From positions 1,262,501 to 1,326,500 of the forward strand of contig BSQZ01000107.1 of assembly GCA_033239005.1 (NCBI GenBank): a stretch of 64,000 nucleotides of DNA, read 5' to 3'. A model generated the notes under the pieces. The model made no database searches. It was not told where the DNA came from and saw nothing but the letters and a program-made list of their open reading frames with translations. Shown here piece by piece: positions 34,926 through 47,586 of this stretch; the stretch's first letter is position 1; each line of letters opens with the position of its first letter. The position numbers and the translations under genes are program-made. The DNA is from Lamellibrachia satsuma (Eukaryota > Annelida > Polychaeta > Sabellida > Siboglinidae).

Positions 34926-36745
34926 GCTTCTAATAATTTACAAACGATACCGCCTGACCGGTAGAACATTTAATTATTTCCCATTATGACTTATGTCACT
35001 ATTTAGTATTTCATACATACCGTTTTAGAGAGATAACTCATGAAATACTCTGTCTCTAGATACTTATAAACAGTGCTTGCAGTGTGTTCATATGATCCCT
35101 CTACAAAAGAGCTCACGAAGTTGTTGTTCAATCTGCTGGTCGTTTTTTTGTCACGTGTGCGTTCTTTGGCAACTATTGCTAGGTCCCCATTCATAATGTG
35201 TTTTGTGGCAACATGCTAAGGCCAGATTACCATTCAGAGTGGGTCCTCTAGTCTAATCAGACACTTGTAACTTGAAGGAAGTTTGTGTAGTTCTCTGCAG
35301 CAACTAGAAGAAATACAACTTGGAAGACTGAGACGGTATGTAGACATTACTTCCATTCCACACCACTATTTTATTCCTTCGTGACCACAGCTTGTGGTCC
35401 GGTTTGTGCTGAACCTTTCAGTAGCCACACTAGTAGGCACTACTGTCCACATTCCCCTTTCAGCCAGACCACTGCTATATGTCATGTCACGGAAATTGTT
35501 AGAGTTACACTTTGGTTGTGCTTAGCCAAATACAGAGGCTCATCAAAGAACTTGTGTTGGTCGAGAAGTGAATGAATTACATTTAGGTAGGTTTTCAGTG
35601 TTTTAGAAAATTCATTTGTTTAGGATGTCGAGTAAGAAGACATGGACAATCATTATCAAACGTTAAGACAAGCAATATCTTTATTTCTGTAAATGATTAT
35701 TGTACAGCTTAAGTATGTTTCACTCTCCATTCCCTTTCTTACATCCCATCTTCCCATTCGCTCATTACCTCTTGTCTCCCTCTTTGTTAAATTCCTTCTT
35801 GCTACACTCTCCCACCCACGTTCTCCAGCCTGCCCATTCTTGTCTTCAACCTCCCCTTCCCCTCCAGCAATGCCTTCTCCCATTATCTACTCGCTCCTCA
35901 TATTTCCTTACAACCCTTTTTATGTTTTATCTTCACCTTCAAATATGTTTCTTCCCTACCCTTTCCTTCTTGCCTTCATCCCCTGCTATCTTCCTCGTCA
36001 CCCCATCGCTTCCTTTCCCTTCCTACCCCTGTTTATGTCCCCATGACCTCACCCCTCGCCGTTGTTCTCCAATTTCACTCATTCCTAAGCCCGAGATTAC
36101 ATTGTGTGCTGGTAGTACACACTGCCTGTATCCAGCATTACGTGTTGTGGTAACTATGATAACAGTATTACACACACACACCACACAATTCGTTATCGTT
36201 CTGTCTTACTGTCGGTTTGATCCATGTGCTCTGCCGACAGTCTAGTATAGACTTTTCCGCTTTGATGACAGCAACGTTTATGCCGAGTTTAGACGAGTGT
36301 TTCCGTATTTAGCATTCGGGTGGTGGACGCAGCGTTCTCCGAGTACAACTAGGTAGTTGAAAGCGTTTTGGTGTTGGCTTATTTAAACATTCGGGTGGTG
36401 TCGGTATACAAATGTGAACTCAACAATTGCCGAGAATTAATTTCGATCTCATACCTCATCACTTCATCAAGATATCCGATGACTTTTAGTCACATGGTGT
36501 TTCGGTGTGAAGTTCGTTGGCATTATTTCAATTAACACAAATACACAGCACTCTTACTTTAGAAACATAAACGGGTGGCGTTTTAATTGTATACTTCCAA
36601 GTTGATAGTTAAACCGCGCTGCATTTCTTTATGCCGTTTTGGGTCAGGTGACGTCTTGGCTGCCTTGTCTGAGTCGGTGTGTCGCTGCTGTCGTCTGGAC
36701 AGCCGCGAACACTTCGGTCACATCGGTTGCCTGCGACATGTTTAT
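34926..36745. other. Duplicated non-coding sequence, block B
   Basis: Matches A 8937-10658, including the pyrimidine-rich tract (about 35700-36070). From about 35095 it also matches C. It contains the roughly 95-bp segment after CCCGAGATT that A lacks, including a short (AC)n. No gene seen. Confidence 0.75.
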
Positions 36746-37299
36746 GTAGGGAAGGGTGGGGCTCTTGTTCGTTTTCTTAGATACATTCCATATGTTGAAA
36801 TTGTTGACGGACTAGCCTCTAAAAACAGTTGTATCCATTTTACCGGAGGTTCCTATGGTGGGGTAAGAAGCCCACCCACGGGGCAAGAAACCCCCTCTGG
36901 CCGTTTGCAATATTACATTTCTATATTCGAATATTGTTTCACATATCGCCCACAACCGAGACATGTGTACCACTACTATAATCGTATTAGCATATTGTAT
37001 GCATTTAATTCTTTTGTATCAGTTTCCCGAGGCTATTTTTATAGTCCCAATTTGGTAAGGACGATTTTAATCGTTACTAAGCTCAAATTGTAATGTGAAT
37101 AGCTTACTATGTATTTTGCTTCTTCTGCAACCATATTGTAATCAGATGGGTATGATGACATGATGATATGATGATATAATGACATGATGATATGCGGTTC
37201 CCTCTCGTTATCACGAAATTCTTATTTTCAAGCCTTGTGGCTAGATGGAGAGGAATAGCAATTTCACGCATAGGGACATTTTGCTCCACCTTACCCTAC
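36746..37299. mobile_element. MITE-like element, block B copy
   Basis: The left end reads TAGGGAAGGGTGGGG and the right end, read inward, TGTAGGGTAAGGTGG. Same element as 10659-11211, with small indels. Confidence 0.6.
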
Positions 37300-37624
37300 A
37301 TGACAACCATAAGTTATATATAATACAAACCACGTTTTTTACTGACAGTATGCATATTCTCTGGTACACTGTCCAGAAAAAAATATTCCCAATTCAGGGT
37401 ATGACATCGGGAACCCGATTTTTTTTTTATTTAGCATGCTTAGAATTTATTGGACACCTGTAGAAAAGGTGTGTCGATGAGGTTGTCTGGTCCCTTGTTG
37501 CTGCTTGTTTGTGAGGTCTGGAAGTAATCACATCTCTGTATTGCTTTCGCTTTCGCTAAATAAGATCCCCCCGCCCGCTTGAGAATCCTAGCTACATATC
37601 TGCATTGTTCACATGCATTAGTAA
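37300..37624. other. Duplicated non-coding sequence, block B
   Basis: Matches A 11212-11519. No gene seen. Confidence 0.65.
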
Positions 37625-38030
37625 TGTCTAAAAGAATGTGTTTTAACAACCCTAGAGACAAGGAGGTTAAGAGGAGATCATAAGATATTGAATGGATATA
37701 AAAATATTGATAGAAATATGTTTCTCTCACTCAAGACAGACAGTAGAACTAAAGCACATGAGGTAACATTAGTAAAGGATCAGTGTAGATTCGATATTAG
37801 GAAGTACTCGTTCTCGGAGAGGACAATAAATGAATGGAACAAATTGTCTACAGATTGTGTAACTGCTAGCAGCGTGAATATGTTTAAAAACAAGGTTGAC
37901 ACATATCTCAGGAGGGATGGATGGAGGGAGGGTTACACATTTGTGAAGAAATGTTTGTCTCTCTATAAGCCAATGGCTTCCTTGTTAAATATTAAAATAG
38001 TACTAAAATTAATATATTAAATATTGCTAA
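37625..38030 (+). pseudogene. CR1-type LINE 3' end, block B (best preserved of three)
   Basis: An open frame at 37688-38020 reads NGYKNIDRNMFLSLKTDSRT, then QCRFDIRKYSFSERTINEWN, then VNMFKNKVDTYLRR. This is the C terminus of the CR1 family. The 3' UTR word CTATAAGCCAATGGCTTCC follows near 37964. The A and C copies of the same insertion have deletions. Confidence 0.85.
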
Positions 38031-38184
38031 TTGCCTTATTCCGTATTACCGATGTTGAAATCTGCACATTTGATGCGGGTATCAGTTATAATTATGTTTA
38101 ATATAATAATCCTGATTGATATGTTACGTTTGGCCATTCCCAGATCCTTTTCCCATCACATTATGTAGTGTCCACCTGAACCCA
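38031..38184. other. Right-hand end of block B
   Basis: Homology with A continues to about 38165 (GTCCACCTGAACCC, against GTCCATCCGAACCTG in A) and then stops. Confidence 0.6.
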
Positions 38185-38755
38185 CTACTAAAGCGACATT
38201 CAATGTGTGGCTGCTCTTAAATATTTGTCAGTAGCAGAGTTCCCCTGAAGAGGACGGGAGAAGAAACGCCTCTAGTTTCATCGCATTTGACTGAGGAAAT
38301 ACAACGTGCACTTGTGTACAAAAGTCGCTGTGCTAGACGTTCCAGAACGCACCTGTCTCGTGAATTCTTATGAAAAGATAAATCGGCTGATTGTTAAGCT
38401 ATTTTATTTAAATTACTAATGTAAGTCTTTGTGTTTGTTGCACGTAGTGAATCGATCTACAGGTCTACAGGGACAAAAGCTGAACAACAACCAGTGCCGT
38501 CTGTCGGGGTAGTTAAACACCGGGGGTCACTCGTGGAATATGTGGGGACACATGAGTGTTAGTGAAGGAGCAAAATGGGCATTTTCAAAGGATGAAAGAG
38601 AGGTATTGACACCCCCCAAATCTGGTGATTTTTGTGTGGAAAAGGGGTATAAAATTGTCTATAAAACGAAAAGAAACATGAGCACAAAATACATGGACTA
38701 GAATATGTAAACCACTTACGCATATTTCATAGGTGCTAAAGAGGTACAATTCCAG
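38185..38755. repeat. Dispersed repeat, second copy (see 23430-23740)
   Basis: The first part matches to about 38268 and the second from 38580. The 310 bp between are absent from the other copy. The ends of this extra piece show no clear inverted repeats. Confidence 0.65.
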
Positions 38756-40929
38756 GAAAATTATAATTATCTCTAAAGAGGAGCATGATTTCAAAGAATA
38801 AAATTCCCCAAGGAGAGCAGATTTATTAAACCTGTTCACTGACACGGGTATCCATAGATCAGTGGAGAGACCCCCGGGAGCTAAACGCGCTCAACTGAAC
38901 ACTGCGACGTTTGTTTGCAACGTACGTCTACATCTTAAACGGTTATGTCACTTGCGATCTATAGGTGTCGGTCGAATAAACTGACGAAAACTAAAACATC
39001 TCATCTGTTTCTCAGAATAGCACATATTCCAATTGGGTTTAGCTAAGCGAAAATAAATAATGATACAAAGCAACAGGTCCTATTGCAAGTTACGTACATT
39101 TGACTTAGTGTACTGTAGTAGTTCTAGCAACTAGTTATAATGACCTTATTGGTGTGCAAAAAAAAAATTAATTACAGTGATATTGGTTTACAATTTTTGA
39201 AAGTTTATTCATTCGTCATCTTTTTAATATTGGAATGACTTTAGTGATTTCCATTTCGTCTGGAAATATTCATGAATTTAATGATTGGGTTATGTTTAGG
39301 GTGAGGGGAATTATTAATTCATGTTTTTAATATTGTTTTTGTGTTCTTTTTCCTGGGAATGAAAAGTATATTGTTTTGATTAATCTTTCTTCATTAAATG
39401 GCTGAAACTAAAATAGATTACTGGAATATTTTAGGTAATGTGTATGATTTCTGTCACTGTTCGGTTCGTTATGTTATTAGTTAATTGCGATCATTTAATA
39501 GTAAATAAAGGAATTGAATTTATTGGCTATTTGCACCTAATTGATTATAATATTTTCCCCTTCTCTAAAGCCTTTTGTGGCATTTTTTTCTCACATATTT
39601 ATTCAAGGTTTTCTTTATGTTATTCTTGAAAACATCTTGCAGAACTTAGGAAGGTAATGTTGGTAACAACAATGATATACGTAAACGATACATAGTTGAA
39701 CATAATACAGTTCATTTTGATTTGCCCACCGGTGTTTACTGAATTTCATTGATATCCGCGGCTGATAAGATTGGCATATTTTGTTTAGACTCTCATTGCT
39801 ATTTGCAGTTCAACCAACAATCGTTAACTTTCCCTGTCCTTTTCGGTGCACGACACTCCCGCTAGGGTGGCACGGTGGACAGTTTTCATTGATGAAGATC
39901 TTTGTGTCACGGTGAGGCCAGAACTTTGGATGTTCTGTGGGATATGGGTCCTTGACCCCAAAATAAAAAGAATGACATCAGATTTGCCACCGAAAAAGGG
40001 GCATTGACACATTTTCATTAGGCCAACGAAAAAGCCAATGATGGGCCAATGAAAAATGCACATTAAATTTTGAACTTCATTGGTCCATTGCCATTGCCAT
40101 TAAGGTTTTGTTACCTGGTTACCATGGCATTTTATCGTGGTTTACCTGTTTCAAAACACGATGGTATACCATGGTATAGTATGGCATATTTTGGTATATA
40201 ATGGTTTTTTCCCCAAGGGTAGGCATCGCAAACAACACACTCGATATGTAGAAACGGTGAATCCATCCATAGGCATAGGGTCCAACATTTCGGTATAACT
40301 GAATGTCGTAGTGATTGAGTCGGGATCCATCCGCCATATTATCCTCATAAAGAATACCTATGAAAATGTGTGAATTTCTGAGAGCGCTGAAATTATGTTT
40401 TTTTGTGCAGCATGGCATCACAGCTTTCTAGTTATGGCACTTGTGAGTCGGTCACTGTCGAAGTACGTATACATTAACAAAGTATAAATAAAATCGCCCA
40501 GTGGTCTTATGTATGTAACAGTGGCTCCACCTGGGGAAGCGGGAACCTGGTTGTTTTGGGCGCCATTTCATCGGAGCTGTTCTCATGTTGATTTTCTCGG
40601 AAACAAATCTAGGATTTTACGAAAACGCTACAGCAGGTTGGTAACAAGGCAAACATAACCAAGTTTGTGGGCAACAATGGAGAGATTTACACACCGTAAA
40701 CCGGGGTTATTTTGGCCCAAGATTGCTCTGCAAAATACAAAATTTGTTAGATGTTAGACTTAGACTTAGTGTTAGTCTTAGAGTTAGACTGGGACTGGGT
40801 GTGTTCAGCCCCTGGCCTAGGCTATGGCTATGCCATGGCCTGTGCTGTCCACCTTATAGTTGCATACTACTTCTGAATGTTGTGTTTTTTTTCTCAGAAC
40901 AGTCACGTTAAAAAGAAAACATAAGAATT
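38756..40929. other. Unassigned non-coding DNA
   Basis: No gene recognised. Features worth noting are repeated CCAATGA and GCCAATG words at about 40020-40100, several ACCATGGTA-like dyads at about 40115-40200, and degenerate TTAGAC hexamers at about 40748-40790. The words CCTAGGCTATGGCTATGCC near 40817 are inversely related to 53095-53130 inside the Kolobok-like element. Confidence 0.4.
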
Positions 40930-41183
40930 TTCGGATCGTTTACTTAACTGACCTAAATTATTACGGTTTTATGTCGACGGTTTTTCCTGCATTTTTGTAC
41001 CTGAATGTGTTCCTTACATCATTCCACATATGTTGCGGTAAAAAAGTTCATATATTCTAAAAAATATTTTGTTTTAGGCAACTTTTAATCAGTTTTACAG
41101 ATCAAAATTGCATGATAAACATGGCGCGTGGCGATTTGCGCATTACCCACGCCTCGGTGCCATCAGAACCGCGAAGGCGATGT

Positions 41184-42665
41184 TTGTAGGGAGGTCAAAC
41201 CAATTTGTTTTATATTGCATTAATTTTTTATTAAAGTTAAGTTAAAAGAAGTAGAAAGGTACTTCTTTCATGTTTCTAAGTGAAATACTAAAAAAGATAC
41301 AGCTGTTTAAAATATAGAATTTTGCAAAATGTTCTGACGGTTTTCCAAATGTCCAATATTTATAAATTTTTTCATATGAATCACCAGAAAAGTATATTTT
41401 GGAATGTTTTTAATATTATCCTGTTTATATATAGAAGCATACATAAATTTTTTTCCTGAAGAACAAATGTTTACTCTTGGCAAAAAATAGTTAATGACAG
41501 AGTGAAATTGTTAATTCAGAACCGCCACATAAATTATATATATCTTAAATGCAGTAGCATCAATGTACAGACAAAACTTCATAATTCATCATGCGAGAAA
41601 AAACATAGTTTTGCTAGCTTTAATAACTAATATTAATGGTATGATTTTAAATATATATAATATAAATAAAATATACATTTAATAATTATACCAACAATCA
41701 TGTTTAATTCATTTATGTAGAGCCACAGTTATACAATAATCCAATTTGGTGTTATATTATATATATATATAATATAAAATAGTGGTATATACACATTAAA
41801 TTAATAAACATTGTAATAATAATGGCAATATCAACAATACGTCAATAGTGAAATAGCAGTCTTAAATTTTTTTCAGTTGGCCCAGTTCCCTTTTGAACTG
41901 GATTCACTAAGTTTGACCTGAACCCACAAAATGTAAAAAATATATCATAGTTATGATTCTAAATAAAATCATCACGAAACTAAACCCTAATAGCACTGAA
42001 ATGTTTGTTGTGAACGATAATACGAGCAGGTAGCATGATATATGTATCCTACAATGCAATGCGTGCACCACGCATTTCGACAAGATGCCAAGATGGCGTC
42101 GATTTTACAGACACTGGTCCCGAAAGTGGACCTTGTGCACGTTTGTGCAACTGTGCAGTTGGTCAACACGGGAATCAAGTTGTAGACATACGTCTTTACC
42201 CAACAGACCATGAACGAAGCTGAATGCAACTACTGAAATACTTCAGAAACAATTTTAAAAGTAGCTCAACTTAAACGCTAAATTAATATAACTTTTCATA
42301 GACAGATTACAATGATATTGACAGATTCGAATTTGTCTTTTTTTCCTCTTCCTTTATCACTTTTAAGATGGACGCGCTCATTACCATAATCCCGTAATTG
42401 GTCGAGAAAGGAATGCCCCGTCAGCTAGATCCAAGATGGCTGCGGCCGAAAATAAACAGAAACAAACTACGACAACAATTTTGAAAAAATTATTACCGCT
42501 TTAAGTACTGCCAAAAAATACAGCTGCACATATTAACATATTGACAACATGATTATATAAATAATATAACGTGTAACTTGCATAATAATAATATATGAGC
42601 AATAAACTGCGACCCGTGTTCCCCTTGTTAGCAGAAGGTAAGTCAAATCAGTCTGACTTTGCTAA
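41184..42665. other. 1.48-kb extra segment in the left arm
   Basis: AT rich. It contains two start-like contexts, CCAAGATGGCGTCG (about 42089) and CCAAGATGGCTGCGGCC (about 42432), each followed by a short open frame. (TA)-rich words lie at about 41755-41772. It is absent from the right arm. The ends are not clearly inverted, so the nature of the insert is unknown. Confidence 0.45.
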
Positions 42666-43748
42666 TGTATGTGTGTATTGAGCATACAATTACGCAACGT
42701 GAAAAAAAATTAAGAGAACAAAAATAGAGAAAATAGGCTCCAAAAATGTTTCAAATGAAAGAATTATAGACAAAAAATTTAAATATTCTCCATAGTCTTC
42801 ATATTAAATGCAACATTTGTAGAGCACATACAGTCACTTCTAACGTAATATTTCATATTTTATTTAACGAAATATTTGATGTTGCAAATATTATTTGTAT
42901 GAAAATTATATGGTTGATATTAGATGTTAAGCGCATGCGCAACTACAAGGGGACATCTCACTGCATGTCACTGTTAATATAATTAAATTTAAAAGAATGC
43001 ATGGATAAAATTATCTGTTGTTTGGTGAACAAAGACTTTTTTAATTATGCTGATGATATTGCATATCATGCGCATGCACAACTTTAAGGAAACAATGCAT
43101 GTATGGGTTAAAATATGTCGTTTCATTGAAATTTCTTTCTTTTATAGAGGGAGGGAGAGACGGGGAAGGAGGGAAGGGGGAGGGGGGTGTATGGACGGAA
43201 GGAGATCAGGTTCGGGCATCTATGAATGGGAAGCATTGTCAACTGAGGTGGGCTGGCCATTCATGAATGGATGAATTGGAAGGAAAGCTTGAAAGATATT
43301 TATGGTTTCTGTGTCGCAGCTGCTGGTCGTCCGCCATTGCAGTAATTGCAGTTCTTAACAAATAAACAATGACATTTTATACAAGAATAAAAATATGCAT
43401 AAGAACAATTCTACATCATCTGAATAAAGAAAGTTATGAAACAAACTGGACAGCTGGTAGGAAACCACCATTGTAATCTACATTATCTACAGACCACCAG
43501 TCATGAGTACATTATATTTGTTTATTTAAATAAGTACTTTAATTTAGTTAAGTCAATTGATATAAATTTACAATTTAATGTACTATAATATCATTTAATT
43601 AATGTACAAATAATAATTAAATTATATGCATATTCATATTTTTGGGGGAACACCAAAGACGTATTTAGGTTTTTTAATAATTCTAAACTGGTGAGTAACC
43701 TAACCACATATGTATTGCTTTTCACGTATAAGCTTTGTCTATGTGCAG

Positions 43749-43969
43749 TTGTACTACCACCGGATTTGTCTGAATACACATTTCTTGATCGAATGGCTGA
43801 TAACGCATTCACAGCTCACATCCAGCTGACACACAATCTGATGATTGTTCAATGTGTATTCAACCCGTCATGGCAGTACGTGCAAATGCTACACAATTTC
43901 TTGTGCAACTACCTCGGATCAAGGCCATCAGTGCGTGGAATAAAGCCACATAATGTAAATACCTACTAA
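43749..43969 (+). CDS. Exon-like coding segment of unknown function (possible terminal exon)
   Basis: The frame is open upstream to 43691, but an acceptor-like CTATGTGCAG ends at 43748. From there 73 codons run to a TAA at 43967-43969. The peptide is of ordinary complexity: LPPDLSEYTFLDRMADNAF at the start, then HIQLTHNLMIVQCVFNPSW, then MLHNFLCNYLGSRPS near the end. Poly(A)-signal-like AATAAA words follow at 44158-44163 and 44192-44197, as expected for a last exon. It lies in the spacer of the long inverted repeat, so it may be transposon-encoded, a captured host exon, or a relic. I do not recognise the family and found no convincing upstream exon. Confidence 0.4.
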
Positions 43970-44575
43970 ATATTGTTATTAATTAGGCTTGGGCAAGGAT
44001 TTCCTATAGAAATTTACCTTAGTTCTGCATGCGCCTACATAGGGGTGTATATGCAGCCTTAAACAGAACAACAATAACAGGAACATTGTCTACAGCCTGT
44101 GCCGGATTAGCCATGGTACAAATGGTGTACACGTATTCAGCACTCACCTCCCCCCACAATAAAGATGTGTAACTACATTTTTACAAGTGCAAATAAAGGT
44201 TATTACATATACTGCGTGTGTTGTATTTTTATGTAGTTATGTGAGGAGGTTTTTTTAGTCCTAGTTGCCATTTAGGTGGGGGCACTATATCCGGGGAAAG
44301 TGTATCTGTATACCTACATTACCCCCTCTGGACAAAAGAAATGTATGTTGTGATGTGATGCTAGGTCTGCTGATTTTAGTTACATCAGTTAGCTACATCA
44401 ATGATATTTCTCCTATTCAATACATATGAAGTGTCAATATGTACGTGACTGAATTATTTTAAATAAGCAAGTTGCAGAAAAATTATGTTGCATTACTGCA
44501 AGGTCAAAATAATAATGATCGTTAGGGGTTTTGTCCATGAGGAGTTATGTCTGTACCCCATTTGTAAAAATATTT
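43970..44575. other. Possible 3' UTR and unassigned spacer
   Basis: Downstream of the exon-like segment. It holds two AATAAA words and nothing else recognisable. Confidence 0.35.
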
Positions 44576-44665
44576 AACAAGATTGCCATCCATGCCAAAG
44601 GCCCAGATGGCTAGTGGACAAGGACACCATTGGCTTGTGGAGAGTCCCACCCAACTGTCCTTTTC
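44576..44665 (-). pseudogene. CR1-type LINE 3' UTR fragment, minus strand
   Basis: On the plus strand AACAAGATTGCCATCCATGC, then AAGGCCCAGATGG and GACAAGGACACCATTGGC. This is the reverse complement of the CR1 3' UTR seen at 19960-20010 and 63846-63925. Homology stops soon after GAGAGTCCCACC. Confidence 0.82.
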
Positions 44666-45596
44666 ACACCTCCTGATGGGGACAGGCTCCACATGCTTTC
44701 CACTGAAGCCATTCATTCGTTGGTGTCACTTACCTGATATGGGTTCTAGACTTCCAGCAGTGGACCACCAGCTGTAAGCTGACTGTCTTTAACATCTGTA
44801 TCAGTAAACCTGTCAAGCAGCAACAGCAGCAGACAACTTTCAAGCACCATTGTTACTTTGTGACCTTTTCATTCAAATAAATAGAAAAATCAAAAGAAAA
44901 TAAATTTCCATGAAATTACATATATTTTAACCCATACATGCATTGTCTCCTTAAAGTTGCGCATGTGCATGACATGCAATATCATCAGTATAATTTTAAA
45001 AAGCCTTTGTTCACCAAACGACAGATAATTTAACCCATGCATTCTGTTAAATTAAATTATATTAACAATGACATGCAGTGAGATGTCCCCTTGTAGTTGC
45101 GCATGCGCATAACATCTAATATCAACCATACAATTTTCATACAAATAATATTTGGAACATCAAATATTTCATTAAATAAAATATGAAATATTACGTTAAA
45201 AGTGACTGTGTTGCCAAAATGTTGCATTTAATATGAAAACTGTGGAGAATATTTTAATTTTTTCTAGAATTCTTTTTTGGAGCCTGTTTTCTTTATTTTT
45301 TTTCACATTTTTTTTACGTTGCATAATTGCAAACTCAATATGCATAAACATCATCTTCGCGGTTCTGATGGCACAGAGGCGTCACTAATGTGCAAATTGC
45401 ACACGCGCCATGTTTATCATGCAATTGGTTCAGCTATTTTGTTCTGTAAAACTGATAAAAAATTGCCTAAAACAATATTTTTTAGAATATATGAATTTAT
45501 GGTACAAAAATGCAGGGAAAACCATTGTTAATTTAGGCCAGTTAAGTAGACGATTACCTTTTTTCTATCTGGCTTTTGCTATCCTACATAATAATG

Positions 45597-46858
45597 TGAC
45601 CCTCTACAAAAGAGCTCACGATTCTCTTGTTCAATCTACTGGCAATCTTGTTGTCACGAGTGCGTTGTTTGGCAACCATTGCTAGGTCCCCATTCATAAT
45701 GTGTTTTGTGGCAACATGCTAAGGCCAGATTACCATTCAGAGTGGGTCCTCTAGCCTAATCAGACACTTGTAACTCGAAGGAAGTTTGTGTAGTTCTCTG
45801 CAGCAACTAGAAGAAATACAACATGGAAAACTGAGACGGTATGTAGACATTACTTCCTTTCCACACCACTATTCTATTCCTTCGTGACCACAGCTTGTGG
45901 TCCGGTTTGTGCTGAGCCTTTCAGTAGCCACACTAGTAGGCACTACAATCTACATTCCCCTTGAGTGTTTCAGCCAGACCACTGTTATGTGTTATGTCAC
46001 GGAAATTGTTAGAGTTAGACTTTGGTTGTGTCTTAGCTAAATACAGATGCTCATCAAAGAACTTATGTTGGCCGTGAAGTGAATGAATTACATTTTGGTA
46101 TGTAATTAATTTTTTAGGATGTCGAGTAAGAAGACATGGACAATCATTATGAAACGTTAAGACAAGCAATATCTTTATTTCTGTAAATGATTATTGTACA
46201 GCTTAAGTATGTTTCACTCTCCATTCCCTTTCTTACATCCCATTCGCTCATTACCTCTTGTCTCCCTCTTTGTTAAATTTCCTCTTGCTACCCTCTTCCA
46301 CCTTACGTTCTCCAGCCTGCCCATTCTTGTCTTCAACCTCCCCTTTCCCTCCAGCAATGCCTTCTCCCATTCTCTACTCGCTCTATATATTTCCTTTCAA
46401 CTCTTCTTATTTTTTATCTTCACCTTCAAATATGTTTCTTCCCTACATTTTCCTTCTTGCCTTCATCCCCCGCTCTCTTCCTCGCCATCCCATCGCTTCT
46501 TCTCCCTTCCTACCCCTGTTTATGTCCCCATGACCTCATCCCTCCCGCTGTCCTCCAATTTCACTCATTCCGAAGCCCGAGATTGCACTGCGTGCTGGTA
46601 GTACACACTGCCTGTAGCCAGCATTTCGTGTTGTGGTAACTATGGTAACAGTATTACATACACCACACAATTCGTTACCGTTCTGTCTTGCTGTTGGTTT
46701 GGTCCATGGGCTGTGCTGACAGTCTAGTGTAGACTTTTCCACTTTTATGACAGCAACGTTTATGCCGAGTGTAGGCGAGGATTTCCTTATTTAGCACAGC
46801 GTTCTTGGAGTACAACTGAGTAGTTGAAAGCATTTTGGTGTTGGCTTATTTAAAAATT
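45597..46858. other. Duplicated non-coding sequence, block C left part
   Basis: Begins at TGACCCTCTACAAAAGAGCTC, matching A 9100 and B 35095. It contains the pyrimidine-rich tract (about 46195-46560). No gene seen. The abrupt start directly beside the inverted-repeat structure marks a rearrangement breakpoint. Confidence 0.78.
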
Positions 46859-47180
46859 GAAGGGGGCAGCCGTGGCCTAGTGGTTAAAGTGTTGGACTCT
46901 AAATCCGAGGGTTGTGAGTTCAAGACCCACACTGGGCATGGTTTGTTTTCGAAGCTTAGGCAATTTCGTTTACCCTACTTTGCCTCAGTCTACTCAGCTG
47001 CAAATGAGTACAAACACTGTTTGGAAGGTACCTGCGATGGACTAGTGTCCCGTCCAGGAGAGTCAGTATAACTGCACTCTAAGTTGCTTCGCACTACAGA
47101 AACCAGGTTTAAGCACTGGCCATATAAGCCTTCATGGCTTCCTAAGGCGTAATGCCTGGGGGATGACTTTACCTTTTTTT
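46859..47180 (+). mobile_element. tRNA-derived SINE, block C only
   Basis: Flanked by TTATTTAAAAATT (46846-46858) and TTATTTAAAATT (47181-47192), where A and B read once through TTATTTAAACATTCGG. The head has an A-box CCGTGGCCTAGTGG and a B-box-like GAGTTCAAGACC. The body has CGAAGCTTAGGCAATTTCGT and CCTGCGATGGACTAG followed by TGTCCCGTCCAGG. The 3' tail is a T-rich run. The body is related to the SINE at 24935-25260 but the tRNA head differs. Confidence 0.88.
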
Positions 47181-47586
47181 TTATTTAAAATTCCGTTGGT
47201 GTCGGTATGCAAATGAGCACTCAACAATTGCCGAGAATTAATTTCGATATCATACCTCATCACTTCATCAAGATATCCAATGCTAAGATGGTTTTTGGTC
47301 ACGTGGTGTTTCGGTGTGAAGTTCGTTAGCGTTATTTCAATTAATACAAATACACGGCACTCTTAATTTGGAAACATAAACAGGCAGCGTTTTAATTGGC
47401 TACTTCCAAGTTGATAGTTAAACCACATTGCATTTCTTTATGCCGTTTTGGGTCAGGTGATGTCTTGGCTGCCTTGTCTGAGTCGGTGCGTCGCCATTGT
47501 TGACTGGAAAGCCACAAACACTTCGGCCACATCAGCTGCCCGCGACATGTTTATGTAGGGTAGGGTGGGCCAAGGAGCCGCCTTAA
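47181..47586. other. Duplicated non-coding sequence, block C
   Basis: Matches A 10285-10688 and ends inside the MITE-like element, whose left end starts at 47555. No gene seen. Confidence 0.7.

Larger units (their letters stand above)
40930..45565. repeat. Long imperfect inverted repeat (arms about 0.65-0.7 kb)
   Basis: The right arm (44888-45565) is the reverse complement of the left arm (40930-43145), except that the left arm holds about 1.48 kb of extra DNA (41184-42665). Shared words, read on the left arm, include ATTGCATGATAAACATGGCG, GCCATCAGAACCGCGAAG, GCGCATGCGCAACTACAAGG and CAATGCATGTATGGG. The spacer is 43146-44887 and contains an exon-like segment and a CR1 3' end. Ends carry no obvious target-site duplication. 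It may be a DNA transposon with long terminal repeats, or an inverted duplication. Confidence 0.75.

Noticed and set aside
40740..40800. Interstitial telomeric repeat (TTAGAC/TTAGTG hexamers)
   Set aside because: Only a few degenerate units, none TTAGGG; not enough to support a telomeric origin.
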